From Planctomycetota bacterium (lineage in GTDB: Bacteria > Planctomycetota > Planctomycetia > Planctomycetales > Planctomycetaceae), in NCBI GenBank assembly GCA_003669125.1, contig QWQF01000132.1, forward strand, positions 1 to 52,366: DNA of 52,366 nucleotides, read 5' to 3'. A model generated the notes under the pieces. It saw nothing but the letters and a program-made list of their open reading frames with translations, did no database searches and was not told where the DNA came from. The translations under genes and the position numbers were made by a program. Of this stretch, positions 35,130-44,615 are shown one piece after another (the stretch's first letter is position 1; each line of letters starts with the position of its first letter).

Positions 35130-38100
35130 ATGCGATTCATTGCTCGAACTTCGTTGATCCTTCTTTCGCTCTGCGGCGGAAATGCCTTCGCCGGTGAGCC
35201 GACGTTGAAGGCCGCATTGCAAAAAATCAAACGCCGCGACCCTGCCGTTCAACCGGTGGCAGCGCGGCAGCAGCAGCTCGTCCCGCCAGCGCCGGACGTG
35301 CCGTTGACCCTCACGCCGGGGGGCGCGTCGAAGAAAGTTCACGGCGGCACGCGAGAGCCGTTGCGGCTCGACGAGTTCAGCCTCATGCGGCAAACGGCCG
35401 AGGAGGGGTACGCCAAAAGTTGGGGCTGTGTGCAGTGTCACAAAAATACTCACGACATGCACAAGGCCGGCACGACGCATCTCGGCTGCGTCGACTGTCA
35501 CGGCGGGGATGCGATGACGACGAACAAGTGGCAGGCTCACGTCCAGCCGCGATTTCCGGATGTCTGGGCTTCGACCGGCAATCCCGTGCGGTCCTACACG
35601 GTGCTCAATCACGAGTGCCCGGAGTTCGTTCGTTTCGTGAATCCGGGCGACTTGCGAATCGCACACCTGTCTTGCGGGACGGCCGGTTGTCATCCGAAGG
35701 AAACGCTCGAAGTCAAAAAGAGCATGATGACTCACGGCTGCATGTTGTGGGGAGCGGCTCTGTACAACAACGGCGCGATCCCGAAGAAGCGATCGAGTTA
35801 CGGTGAGAGCTACTCGATGAACGGTGTCCCGCAACGGCTGCAAACCGTGCCGGCTCCGTCCGAGTACGAAATGAAATACAAAGGGGTCGTTCCATTTCTC
35901 GACCCGCTGCCGCGCTTCGAGGTCTCTCAGCCGAGCAACGTTCTCCGTATCTTCGAGCGTGGCGGACGATTCCGAGGCGAAGTCGGCATCCCCGTGCGCG
36001 ACGAAGAACCAGGTCGGCCGCGTAGCCGTTTGAGCAATCGCGGACTCGGCACCGAGAACCGCACCGATCCGGTCTTCGTTGGTTTGCAAAAGACGCGACT
36101 ACTCGACCCGACGCTGAACTTCCTCGGTACGAACGATCATCCGGGCGACTATCGATCAAGCGGCTGCACGGCCTGTCACGTCATCTACGCCAACGATCGC
36201 TCGCCGGTGCATTCGGGGCCGTATGCCAGCGCGGGGAATCGTGGGCTGTCGCTCAATCCCGATCCGACCATCCCGAAAGACGAACCGGGCCATCCGATCA
36301 AGCACGAGTTCACGACCGCGATCCCGACCAGTCAGTGCATCGTCTGCCACATGCACCCCGGCACGAACGTGCTGAACAGCTTCCTTGGATTGATGTGGTG
36401 GGACAACGAAACCGACGGCGAGTTCATGTATCCGCCGCAGCAGAAGTCTCCGACGGCGGAAGAATTCATTCGCTCGGCCATGAACAATCCGGAAGAAGGC
36501 TCGCTGCGCGGCAACTGGTCCGATCCGGAGTTCCTCGCGCAGTCGGCGGACCTCAACCCGCAGTTGAAACACTCGCAGTTCGCCGACTTCCACGGCCACG
36601 GCTGGGTCTTCCGAGCGGTCTTCAAACGCGATCGCGAGGGGCACCTACTGGATCACAAAAACAAGCCGATCGAGGACGAAAATACCGCGAAGCTGAACTA
36701 CGCGATGCTGCATCCCGACTGCCGAGCCGAGAAGGACGGCATGCCGGTGCATTTCATGGACATCCATCTGGAGAAGGGGATGCACTGCGTTGATTGCCAC
36801 TTCAAGCAGGACAATCACGGCAACACCAAGCTCTACGGCGAAGTTCGCGCCGCCATCGAGATCGCCTGCGAAGACTGCCACGGCACGGCCTACGCGCGAG
36901 CGACGCTCCGCACGAGTGGCCCTGCCGCGCCGGAAGGTGGAACGAATCTCGAAGCGCTTGCGACTCCGTCCGGCCAGCCGCGGTTCCGCCGAGTCGGCAA
37001 CAAAATCATTCAGACTTCGATGGTTGAGAAGGACGGCGACAAGCCCCGGCAGTGGGACGTTCCGCAAGTGCTCGACACGATCACACCCGGCCATCCGCGC
37101 TACAACGAGAAGTCGCATCTGGCGAAGACCGTCCGCTTCGACGGCGACAACATCGTCTGGGGAACGCGGCCCAAGGACTCGGCCAAGTGTGCTCACGACA
37201 GCAACAAGATGACCTGCGCCGCGTGTCATTCATCGTGGAATCCAAGCTGCTACGGCTGCCATCTCGTGCAGCGAGCGAACGTGAAGATGCCCAGTTTGCA
37301 CAACGAAGGTGACGTCAGTCGTAACTACACGTCGTACAACTTTCAGACGCTGCGCGACGACGTTTACATGCTCGCCAAAGACGGCAACGTGATGAAGAAC
37401 CGCATCAGCCCGGTGCGTTCCGCGTGTGCCGTGCATGTCAGCAGCTACAACAACAACCGCGAGTCGATCTACGTTCAACAGCAAACGATCTCCGGTGACG
37501 GACTGAGCGGCATCGCCTTCTCGACCAACGTGCCGCACACAGTGCGCGGCAAGGACGGCACCAAACAGTGCAACGACTGTCACCTCAGCAAGGACGAAGA
37601 CAACAATGCCATCATGGCTCAGTTGCTGATGCATGGCACGAATTATCTCAATTTCATCGGTCAATACTGCTGGGTTGGAGCCGGCGAACACGGTCTGGAA
37701 GCGGTCGTCGTCACCGAACGCGCAGAGCCGCAGTCCGTCATCGGCAGTACGATGCACAAGATCGTGTACCCCGATAACTACGCCGAGCACATCGAACACA
37801 GCGGCTACCTGGAACACTCGCATGAGCATCCCGGCCGCGATGTGGCCGATCGTGTCCGACATCCGCGTCGCAAACACTCTGTCCAGAGCCTGCAAGCTCG
37901 CGGCGAGTACCTCTACGCCGCCTGCGGTGAGGGGGGGCTGCGAGTCTTCGACATCGCCTTCATCGACCACAAGGGTTTTTCAGAACGAATCACGACTGCG
38001 CCGGTGTCTCCACTTGGCCAGCAATTCTACGTCCCGACGAAGAATGCCAAGTTCGTGACTGCTCCGGCGACGACGGCCCCCGATCCGACTCGCAAGCAAG

Positions 38101-39050
38101 ACCCGGAAAACGAAGAGTCGCCAGTCCACATGCTTTACGCCTTCTTGTACGTCGCCGATGCCGAGGAAGGGCTGATCATGGTCGAAGCTGGCACTCTGCT
38201 CGACGGCGATCCGACGAATAATTTTTTGAAACGAGACGTGACCTTCAACCCGAACGGCATCCTTTGCGGAGCGCGACACATTTCGTTTGCGGGCACCTAC
38301 GCCTACATCTGCGCGGACATCGGCATCGTGGTCGTCGATCTCAGCACGCCGACGAATCCTCGCATCGAAACGGTCATCGGAGCACCGTTCGTCAACCAGC
38401 CGAACGCCGTTCAATTCCAGTTCCGCTACGCCTTCGTCACCGACAGTGAGGGGCTGAAGATTCTCGATGTGACCAATCTCGCGTCGCCGGAGCCGAAGGC
38501 GTCACTGCCGCTTGCCGACGCTCGCAACGTTTACGTCGCTCGCACCTACGCCTACGTTGCCGGAGGTCACAACGGACTCGTGATCGTGGACGTCAAGAAT
38601 CCGCTCGAACCGAAGATCGACCAGATTTATAACGCCGACGGCCGCATCAACGACTTGAACGATGTGAAGCTGGGCATCACCTACAACAGTGAGTTCGCGT
38701 ATCTCGCTGACGGCCACAACGGCCTGCGAGTCGTGCAACTCACGAGTCCCGAAACTCCCGGCAACATGGGATTCAGTCCGAGGCCAACGCCGTGGCTGAT
38801 CGCTACGAAGAAGTTCGCCAAGGACGGCCACGCCCTGTGCATCGCCGAAGGAGTCGATCGCGATCGAGCCGTCGATGAATCCGGCAACCAACTCAGCGTT
38901 TTCGGGCGCATCGGCGCGAGGCCGTTCAATCTCGAAGAGCAACGTCACCTCTATCAGCACAACGGAAAGTTGTGGAAGGTTGACAATCAACCGGACTTCT
39001 TCAGATCCGGCTATCGGACCCCAATGCCGCCAAGTTCGGTTCGCCGTTAA
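35130..39050 (+). CDS. Decaheme c-type cytochrome fused to an LVIVD beta-propeller
   Basis: 1306 residues from the ATG at 35130, with a signal peptide (MRFIARTSLILLSLCGGNAF). Ten heme motifs are visible: CVQCH (100), CVDCH (120), CGTAGCH (182, a CX4CH form), CTACH (346), CIVCH (403), CVDCH (553), CEDCH (580), CAACH (696), CYGCH (707) and CNDCH (814). From about 925 to 1205 come six propeller-type repeats, for example YAYICADIGIVVVDLSTPTN and YAYVAGGHNGLVIVDVKNP, of the LVIVD family. The enzyme or conduit role is not established. The porin gene upstream, separated only by two hairpins, suggests that the cytochrome works with it in moving electrons across the outer membrane, with the propeller as a docking or surface module (inference). 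Confidence 0.85.
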   Translation: MRFIARTSLILLSLCGGNAFAGEPTLKAALQKIKRRDPAVQPVAARQQQLVPPAPDVPLTLTPGGASKKVHGGTREPLRLDEFSLMRQTAEEGYAKSWGCVQCHKNTHDMHKAGTTHLGCVDCHGGDAMTTNKWQAHVQPRFPDVWASTGNPVRSYTVLNHECPEFVRFVNPGDLRIAHLSCGTAGCHPKETLEVKKSMMTHGCMLWGAALYNNGAIPKKRSSYGESYSMNGVPQRLQTVPAPSEYEMKYKGVVPFLDPLPRFEVSQPSNVLRIFERGGRFRGEVGIPVRDEEPGRPRSRLSNRGLGTENRTDPVFVGLQKTRLLDPTLNFLGTNDHPGDYRSSGCTACHVIYANDRSPVHSGPYASAGNRGLSLNPDPTIPKDEPGHPIKHEFTTAIPTSQCIVCHMHPGTNVLNSFLGLMWWDNETDGEFMYPPQQKSPTAEEFIRSAMNNPEEGSLRGNWSDPEFLAQSADLNPQLKHSQFADFHGHGWVFRAVFKRDREGHLLDHKNKPIEDENTAKLNYAMLHPDCRAEKDGMPVHFMDIHLEKGMHCVDCHFKQDNHGNTKLYGEVRAAIEIACEDCHGTAYARATLRTSGPAAPEGGTNLEALATPSGQPRFRRVGNKIIQTSMVEKDGDKPRQWDVPQVLDTITPGHPRYNEKSHLAKTVRFDGDNIVWGTRPKDSAKCAHDSNKMTCAACHSSWNPSCYGCHLVQRANVKMPSLHNEGDVSRNYTSYNFQTLRDDVYMLAKDGNVMKNRISPVRSACAVHVSSYNNNRESIYVQQQTISGDGLSGIAFSTNVPHTVRGKDGTKQCNDCHLSKDEDNNAIMAQLLMHGTNYLNFIGQYCWVGAGEHGLEAVVVTERAEPQSVIGSTMHKIVYPDNYAEHIEHSGYLEHSHEHPGRDVADRVRHPRRKHSVQSLQARGEYLYAACGEGGLRVFDIAFIDHKGFSERITTAPVSPLGQQFYVPTKNAKFVTAPATTAPDPTRKQDPENEESPVHMLYAFLYVADAEEGLIMVEAGTLLDGDPTNNFLKRDVTFNPNGILCGARHISFAGTYAYICADIGIVVVDLSTPTNPRIETVIGAPFVNQPNAVQFQFRYAFVTDSEGLKILDVTNLASPEPKASLPLADARNVYVARTYAYVAGGHNGLVIVDVKNPLEPKIDQIYNADGRINDLNDVKLGITYNSEFAYLADGHNGLRVVQLTSPETPGNMGFSPRPTPWLIATKKFAKDGHALCIAEGVDRDRAVDESGNQLSVFGRIGARPFNLEEQRHLYQHNGKLWKVDNQPDFFRSGYRTPMPPSSVRR

Positions 39051-39110
39051 TCAAGACAGAGACGATCGCCTGTACGAGACACGAATCTCAATCAGAGAAT
39101 CAATCTTTCG

Positions 39111-39134
39111 AGGACGGACAAGATTGCCCGTCCT
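39111..39134. repeat. Hairpin between convergent cytochrome and DUF1801 genes
   Basis: AGGACGGACAA (39111-39121) and TTGCCCGTCCT (39124-39134) pair with one mismatch, and TTTTT follows at 39137. Together with its position between gene ends this fits a terminator for the plus-strand cytochrome gene. Its core belongs to the GGGCA...TGCCC family. Confidence 0.6.
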
Positions 39135-39654
39135 ACTTTTTGACTCGCGTTGAATTCGAGGCGGTTCGAGACTTGACCGCTTTCGCGGGCAGCTTCTTGC
39201 GCGAGTCCTTGAACACCGACTCGTAATCCGCGATGAACTTCTTGACGGTCGTTCGGCGGAGCACTGCGGCAATCACATTCAAAGCCAGATCATCGATCTG
39301 CTTGAAGCGAATGCAGCTTTTCCCCATGTCGAGTTTCTTGCCGGTCTTGGCCCAGTCTGCATGGAACTGCTGGGCTTCGGCCGCTGAACTGTAAATGCTC
39401 CCCAAATACAACGACATGTAATTCTTTTGCGACGCCAGAGCCGCGAACGGCAACGCCTGCTTGGGATCGCAGTGATATCCCGCCGGGTAGATGCGGTGCG
39501 GCACACAGTAGCCGATCATGCCGTAATGAATCCCCTCTTCGAAGTCCTTGTGGAGATTTTTGAGCATCACTTGCCGTACAGCCGCAATCGCCGCGCGGCG
39601 ATCCTCTGGCAATTCGGCAAGGTACTGTTCGACGGTCGTCGCTTTGCTTTGCAT
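39133..39654 (-). CDS. DUF1801-domain protein
   Basis: 173 residues from the ATG at 39654, with GGAG 7 bases upstream; the frame begins earlier but lacks a signal there. Family landmarks are VEQYLAELPEDRRAAIAAVR, EEGIHYGMIGYCVP, LPFAALASQKNYMSLYLG and GKSCIRFKQIDDL. The C-terminus is a Lys-rich tail (SRKKLPAKAVKSRTASNSTR) absent from most short DUF1801 proteins. The family has a small alpha/beta fold of unclear function. The gene is divergent from the DUF1501 gene. Confidence 0.88.
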   Translation of the reverse strand: MQSKATTVEQYLAELPEDRRAAIAAVRQVMLKNLHKDFEEGIHYGMIGYCVPHRIYPAGYHCDPKQALPFAALASQKNYMSLYLGSIYSSAAEAQQFHADWAKTGKKLDMGKSCIRFKQIDDLALNVIAAVLRRTTVKKFIADYESVFKDSRKKLPAKAVKSRTASNSTRVKK

Positions 39655-39851
39655 GGGATGCTCCAAGAAGACGAATGCGTTCTTCACCAACTGGACTGCC
39701 GTTGACGATTAACACCATATCGGGAGGTTTCCATTGGTGGGAGGCTCCCAGTTTCGAGAGTTGGCTTGCTGCGACAGGCCGATTGCGAGACCATCCTTTC
39801 GACTCCGCTGCCGCCGACTTTCCGACAGATTATCAAATCGAGGGGCCAGCG

Positions 39852-41138
39852 ATGCTGAGCATTCTTGGCCGTGGGACAAAGCTCTGTGACGGAATCACAC
39901 GCCGCGAAATGTTACGAGTTGGCGGGCTAGCATTCGGCGGCCTGACGCTGGCCGATGTCTTGCGAGGCCGAGCGAGAGCAGGTTCGGGCGCAGGGCGGCC
40001 CAAGTCGGTCATCATGATTTGGCTGCGCGGCGGAGCATCGCACATCGACAGCTTCGACATGAAGCCGAACGCTCCCGCCGAGATCCGGGGAGAGTTTCAA
40101 CCGATCACCACGAATCTGCCAGGCGTTCAAATCTGCGAGCATCTGCCGAAGCTCGCGCAGATGCTGGACAAGCTCGCGATCGTCCGTGGGATCAAGTCGA
40201 TCGACCTCGGCGACCACACGCCGCATTTCATCCTGACTGGATTTGGCGAGCGTGGAAAGCGTCCCGTGCTCGGTTCCGTCGTCAGTCACCTCCGCCCGCA
40301 GTCCGATGGTCTGCCGCCGTATGTCAGTCTCATGTACAAGCCGCCGGGCTTGTACGACAACGAAGGCCCGACCTATCTCGGCCCCTCGCATCGGCCGTTC
40401 GTTCCGAAGGCCGAAGGACTGGCAAACCTGAGCCTCGCGAAGGGCATCTCGCTGGATCGCCTGCAAGACCGCCGCCAGATTCTTCGCGAGTTCGACACGC
40501 TCAATCGCGGCGTCGACGCGACCGGCGGACTGTCGGTGATCGACACCTACACGCAGCGAGCATTGGAGATGATCACGTCGCCGCAGGTGCGTGAGGCTTT
40601 CGATGTCTCGCGCGAACCTCGGGAAACGCATGCTCGTTATGGCAAGTACTGCGAGAATTTTCTGATGGCTCGGCGGCTGGTCGAGTCGGGAGTCTCGGTC
40701 GTGACGCTGAAGGTTGGCGATTGGGACACTCACGAGAAAAACTTCATCGACATGCGTGACCAGTTGCCGCAGCTTGATCAGGGTTTCCACGCCCTGGTCA
40801 CCGATCTGCACGAGCGCGGTTTGGACAAAGATGTCGCCGTCGTCCTGTGGGGCGAGTTTGGCCGAGCACCACGCATCTCGCGCGGCGACGGCCGCGATCA
40901 CTGGCCTGAAGCCGGCGCGGCCGTGATCGCCGGCGGCGGATTTCGAATGGGTCAAGTCATCGGCGAAACCGACTCGCACGGCGGCCAGTCCCTCGGCCAG
41001 CCGTACACGCCGAGCAACGTGCTCGCCAATTTGTACCAGCACCTCGGCATCGACCCGGCGACCACGATTCCCGATCACAACAAACGTCCGATGCATGTGC
41101 TTGATGATCGAGGTCTCGTCCAGGAACTCGTCAGTTGA
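39852..41138 (+). CDS. DUF1501 protein with Tat-like N-terminus
   Basis: 428 residues from the ATG at 39852. The opening TRREMLRVGGLAFGGLTLAD is the usual DUF1501 start and includes a twin Arg typical of a Tat signal. Phosphatase-superfamily-like segments follow: SVIMIWLRGGASHIDSFDMK, IVRGIKSIDLGDHTPHF, VGDWDTHEKNF and VVLWGEFGRAPRI, then GRDHWPEAGAAVIAGGGF. In planctomycetes, DUF1501 proteins are usually paired with PSD1 cytochromes; here the neighbours are multiheme cytochromes instead. Function is unknown (sulfatase-like fold). Confidence 0.92.
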   Translation: MLSILGRGTKLCDGITRREMLRVGGLAFGGLTLADVLRGRARAGSGAGRPKSVIMIWLRGGASHIDSFDMKPNAPAEIRGEFQPITTNLPGVQICEHLPKLAQMLDKLAIVRGIKSIDLGDHTPHFILTGFGERGKRPVLGSVVSHLRPQSDGLPPYVSLMYKPPGLYDNEGPTYLGPSHRPFVPKAEGLANLSLAKGISLDRLQDRRQILREFDTLNRGVDATGGLSVIDTYTQRALEMITSPQVREAFDVSREPRETHARYGKYCENFLMARRLVESGVSVVTLKVGDWDTHEKNFIDMRDQLPQLDQGFHALVTDLHERGLDKDVAVVLWGEFGRAPRISRGDGRDHWPEAGAAVIAGGGFRMGQVIGETDSHGGQSLGQPYTPSNVLANLYQHLGIDPATTIPDHNKRPMHVLDDRGLVQELVS

Positions 41139-41166
41139 CCTTTGAGGCCGATGCGGTGCCGGCAAT

Positions 41167-42549
41167 TCAGTGAGACATGCTCTGCCGTAGTTCGCGAAGC
41201 AGTCGGTCAATTTCGGATGGATCGAAACTGCGCGGCGTCGCGTAGCCGGCCGGATAGGTCAATTGATGACGGAGGTTGACCAGCACTTCCGAATCGGCGG
41301 CGAGCGTGAACGGTCCACGTCTTTCCGTCGCACGCAGCGAACGGCCGGTGGCAATGATGCTGAGATAACGTTGAGTTTGGCCGTCCCAAGTGGGGAGCCA
41401 TTCTGAATCGGATTCAACGGCGAGCAAGCGATGCAACAGAGGAATTCTCTGAGTTGCGTCTGTCGCGGCGTTCTCTAGCGAACGTGACCAGCTAGCCAAG
41501 TCAGCGCTGGATTGCCGAGCGGTCAGAGAAAGTTGATCGGCCGAAGCGATTCCTAGCCGAGATTGCTGCATCAGTTTGACCAGTTGCCCCACCGAGGATT
41601 CTGCGGCCGTCCCATCCTGGCCGAACAGACGGTTCGATTCACGAGCTACGAATCGCGCGGGAGGAACTGACCACGATCCCCAGCGAGGCGAGCCGAGTGA
41701 GTCGCGCAATGTCGGCCGGCCGCGCGTCGGCTCGGTGAGATCGTGATGGCAAGCGTGGCAATCAAACTCGGCCAAGTCGGGCGTGACGTACGTTGTTCCG
41801 CTCTTGATCGCGGCTTCGGCACGAGCGACGGCGACATCGGACAGCGCCTTGGCCGAAACCGCGTGCCCGATGGCCCACAGGCGAAGTTCTTGTGCGGGAT
41901 CGCGCTGCAACTCGGCTGCGGCATCCCAATGTTTCGGGAGCAGCGCGTGATACGCCGACATCTCGAAAGCCAATCGTGGATGCCCAGCGGCGATGAGATC
42001 GTGATCGACGGTCGCGCGGGGCGAACCGACGTGGCACTCGACGCACTTTTCCGCGCGAGTGTTCATCGACCGCAAGTCGTGGAAGCCGAGATTCTTTTTT
42101 TGCGATGCCGACAGCGAACGCCAAGTTCGCTCGGTGTGCCGAGCCACCCAGGTTCCGGCCGCGCCGTGACAGCTTTCGCAGCCGACACCGAACTCGACCG
42201 CGAATCGCTCACCCTTCATCCCACTGGGATGAGCCGCTTCCGTCGCATGACACGCCAAGCAGCGCGCTTCGGTGTGTGCGGCGTTGAGTCCGAGTTGCTT
42301 CGCCATCCGAACCGATGTCTCGTCGAAGAGCACATCGAACGCCCGACGATGTGCGACGTCGCGAGTCAACCAAGCGGTCGCCTCACCACCGACCAACGAC
42401 TTGCCGCCGTGACAGCTCGCGGCGGTGCAACCGGACACGCCGATCACTCGATGTGGGGCAGGTTCGTCCGCTGGCAGGCGAGCCGGCAGGCAAAGTGCTG
42501 CCCAAGTCGTCAGGCAAACAGCGAGCAGTGATCGAACAGAACTGGGCAC
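41167..42549 (-). CDS. Periplasmic pentaheme c-type cytochrome
   Basis: 460 residues with a signal peptide (SSVRSLLAVCLTTWAALCLP). Five heme motifs: CTAASCH (41, CX4CH), CLACH (97), CESCH (124), CVECH (169), CHACH (264). Spaced His residues such as HRRAFDVL and GHPRLAFEMSAYH are candidate distal ligands. The arrangement resembles cytochrome c554-like multiheme proteins. The C-terminal half (about 275-460) has no heme and is mostly helical. Convergent with the DUF1501 gene (28-bp gap). Confidence 0.85.
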   Translation of the reverse strand: MPSSVRSLLAVCLTTWAALCLPARLPADEPAPHRVIGVSGCTAASCHGGKSLVGGEATAWLTRDVAHRRAFDVLFDETSVRMAKQLGLNAAHTEARCLACHATEAAHPSGMKGERFAVEFGVGCESCHGAAGTWVARHTERTWRSLSASQKKNLGFHDLRSMNTRAEKCVECHVGSPRATVDHDLIAAGHPRLAFEMSAYHALLPKHWDAAAELQRDPAQELRLWAIGHAVSAKALSDVAVARAEAAIKSGTTYVTPDLAEFDCHACHHDLTEPTRGRPTLRDSLGSPRWGSWSVPPARFVARESNRLFGQDGTAAESSVGQLVKLMQQSRLGIASADQLSLTARQSSADLASWSRSLENAATDATQRIPLLHRLLAVESDSEWLPTWDGQTQRYLSIIATGRSLRATERRGPFTLAADSEVLVNLRHQLTYPAGYATPRSFDPSEIDRLLRELRQSMSH

Positions 42550-42762
42550 AAGGACGGTCTCTCAATTCAAGCTTCCAACCTCTTGGCTCTCGGCATTCAT
42601 TCCGCAGCCAATTACGGATTTCTGCGTTTCACAACGATGCCGATCATTACCGGCATTGGCGGCTGACACGATCTGAGTCATCGCCAATATCGGCGATTCG
42701 CGTCAGTCTTTCGCAACCGGCACAGTCGGCATCGTCGAATGAAGTTCACCGAGTCACGCGAT

Positions 42763-44430
42763 CTACGGACGCAACGGTGCGATGACTCGCGAAGCGTGTT
42801 GCTTGTTGAGTTGCACCGTATTCTTGGCCACAAAGGCATTCGCCGGGAACTCCAGAGCGAACGGTTCGCCGGTGTTCGGGTTCGGCTCAAAGAACGGAGC
42901 ACCGGTGCTGGCGACGGTGACTCGGATGCGGTGTCCCTTCGCGAAGATCTGGCTGATCCAACCGACCTCGAAGGCGACCTTCTCGACCTTATCGGGAGTG
43001 AAGAAGACTTCCCGCTCGAAGCCGTCGCGGTAGCGGCCACGGCGGATGTAGTCGACCAGCAGGATCGAACGGCCGTCGGGATAGACGTCGCAAACGCGGA
43101 CGATGAAGTCGGTGTCCTTCGCCGAGGACGTGACGAACAGTTCCGTCTTGACGATGCCGGTCCATTCGACCGGCTCGGTGAGTGGTTCGGTCGTGAAGGT
43201 GCGGACTTCGGCTTGCTCTTCAAACTTGCGAGCGTCGGCGGCACCGGGGAAGCCTTTGTTATTCGGGATGTTCGCGGGCTTGAGTGGATCAGCCAGGAAC
43301 GTTGCCGCCGCGTCCGCCTCGGTCGGCGATGACGTCGTCAGCTTGCCGCCATCGCGCAGAAAATATTCGGTCGGCGTCGCGGAGATCGGCCAGTCATTCG
43401 TCTCGCGCCAGATGTTGCCGGGCGAGTGCTCTTCGCCGACCGGCCCCATGACGTAGTAGCGGATCGTTGGGTCGCGATCGACGAGGTTGTCTTTGCCCTT
43501 CAGCCAGAAGTCGAACCAGCGGATCAGGTGCGACTCGGCGTCGAACTTCGCGTTCTCCGGGAAGGTCAGTTCGCTGACTTTGTTGGTGTTTTTGCCGAGG
43601 TAGCCGCCGTGCAGCCACGGGCCGATCAGCAGTTGCTGTTTGCCGCGCGAGTTCGGACCAGCTCGATGTTGCCGGCCGCGATAACTTTCGATCGAGCCGA
43701 TGTTCATGAAGTCGAACCAACTGCCGATCGTGAAGCACGGCACGTCCATCTTGTCGAAGTGTCGCGAGCAATCCTCTTGCTTCCAGTAGTCATCGAAGGT
43801 CGGATGCTTGAACCACTCGGCCAACTGCGCGCGGTTGTGCCCCGGTTCGCGACAGACCGCGTCCATCCCTTTGAATCGCTCCGGCCGAGTCGTTCCGCCG
43901 ATGCGATAGCCTTCTTGGTAGAGGCTCAGTCCTGTGTCGATCATGTACTGAGCGACGAGATGCGGTGGCCGAGTCACCGCCAGAAAGTTCTGAGCGAATC
44001 CCGCCTGCGAACTGCCGAACGTGCCGATCTTCCCCGTCGACCATTTTTGTTTCGCGAGCCATTCGACCGTGTCGTAGCCATCTTGCAACTCGCCCCAACC
44101 GAGTGCTCGATATCCGACCCAGGTTCCCTCGGACTTGCCGGCCCCGCGAAAGTTCTCAGCACAGACGACGTAGCCGGCCTTTGCCAACCGAGCGTTTCCC
44201 TGCCGAGTCCCCACACCTTTCAGATCGGCGTAGCGTTGCTCATACAGCACCGGCCACGGGCCATCGCCGGACGGGAAGTAGAGATATGCCGAGAGCTTCG
44301 TCCCGTCACGCATCGGGATCATCGTGTGTTCTTCGCGGACGCCGTAAAGATCGATCTTGTCCTGCGCGATCACCGATGACACCGAGACGATCCAAAATCC
44401 CATCAGCAGCACGCGACACATCCCACGCAT
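42763..44430 (-). CDS. CocE/NonD-family serine hydrolase (peptidase S15 type), exported
   Basis: 555 residues with a signal peptide (VLLMGFWIVSVSSVIAQ). The alpha/beta-hydrolase core has MIPMRDGTKLSAYLYFP, GYVVCAENFRGAGKSEGTW, the nucleophile region GTFGSSQAGFAQ (Ser 141), and DFWLKGKDN. A C-terminal jelly-roll domain (about 390-550) has TDFIVRVCDVYPDGRSILL and GHRIRVTVASTGAPFFEPNP. CocE/NonD enzymes hydrolyse esters or acyl groups; X-Pro dipeptidyl peptidases share this fold. The substrate cannot be told. Confidence 0.92.
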   Translation of the reverse strand: MRGMCRVLLMGFWIVSVSSVIAQDKIDLYGVREEHTMIPMRDGTKLSAYLYFPSGDGPWPVLYEQRYADLKGVGTRQGNARLAKAGYVVCAENFRGAGKSEGTWVGYRALGWGELQDGYDTVEWLAKQKWSTGKIGTFGSSQAGFAQNFLAVTRPPHLVAQYMIDTGLSLYQEGYRIGGTTRPERFKGMDAVCREPGHNRAQLAEWFKHPTFDDYWKQEDCSRHFDKMDVPCFTIGSWFDFMNIGSIESYRGRQHRAGPNSRGKQQLLIGPWLHGGYLGKNTNKVSELTFPENAKFDAESHLIRWFDFWLKGKDNLVDRDPTIRYYVMGPVGEEHSPGNIWRETNDWPISATPTEYFLRDGGKLTTSSPTEADAAATFLADPLKPANIPNNKGFPGAADARKFEEQAEVRTFTTEPLTEPVEWTGIVKTELFVTSSAKDTDFIVRVCDVYPDGRSILLVDYIRRGRYRDGFEREVFFTPDKVEKVAFEVGWISQIFAKGHRIRVTVASTGAPFFEPNPNTGEPFALEFPANAFVAKNTVQLNKQHASRVIAPLRP

Positions 44431-44537
44431 GATTCACGCTCCGAGGATCACAATGAAAATGGCGACTCGCGAGACCGCTCGCCAGTCGCCACATCTGATC
44501 GACTCGTGGCCGACGCTGCCAGCGTCGGCGTCAGGCA

Positions 44538-44605
44538 GATGGGCACTCTTGCCCGTCTGCGGCCGTTCAATTACCACGAAAGAAGGAGGGGCAAGAGTGC
44601 CCATC
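44538..44605. repeat. 17-bp perfect inverted repeat, GGGCA...TGCCC family
   Basis: GATGGGCACTCTTGCCC (44538-44554) and GGGCAAGAGTGCCCATC (44589-44605) are perfect reverse complements. The first arm also folds on itself (CAGATGGGCA with TGCCCGTCTG). It separates the CocE gene from the SPFH gene, both on the minus strand. Confidence 0.88.
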
Positions 44606-44615
44606 CTCCGTCCAA

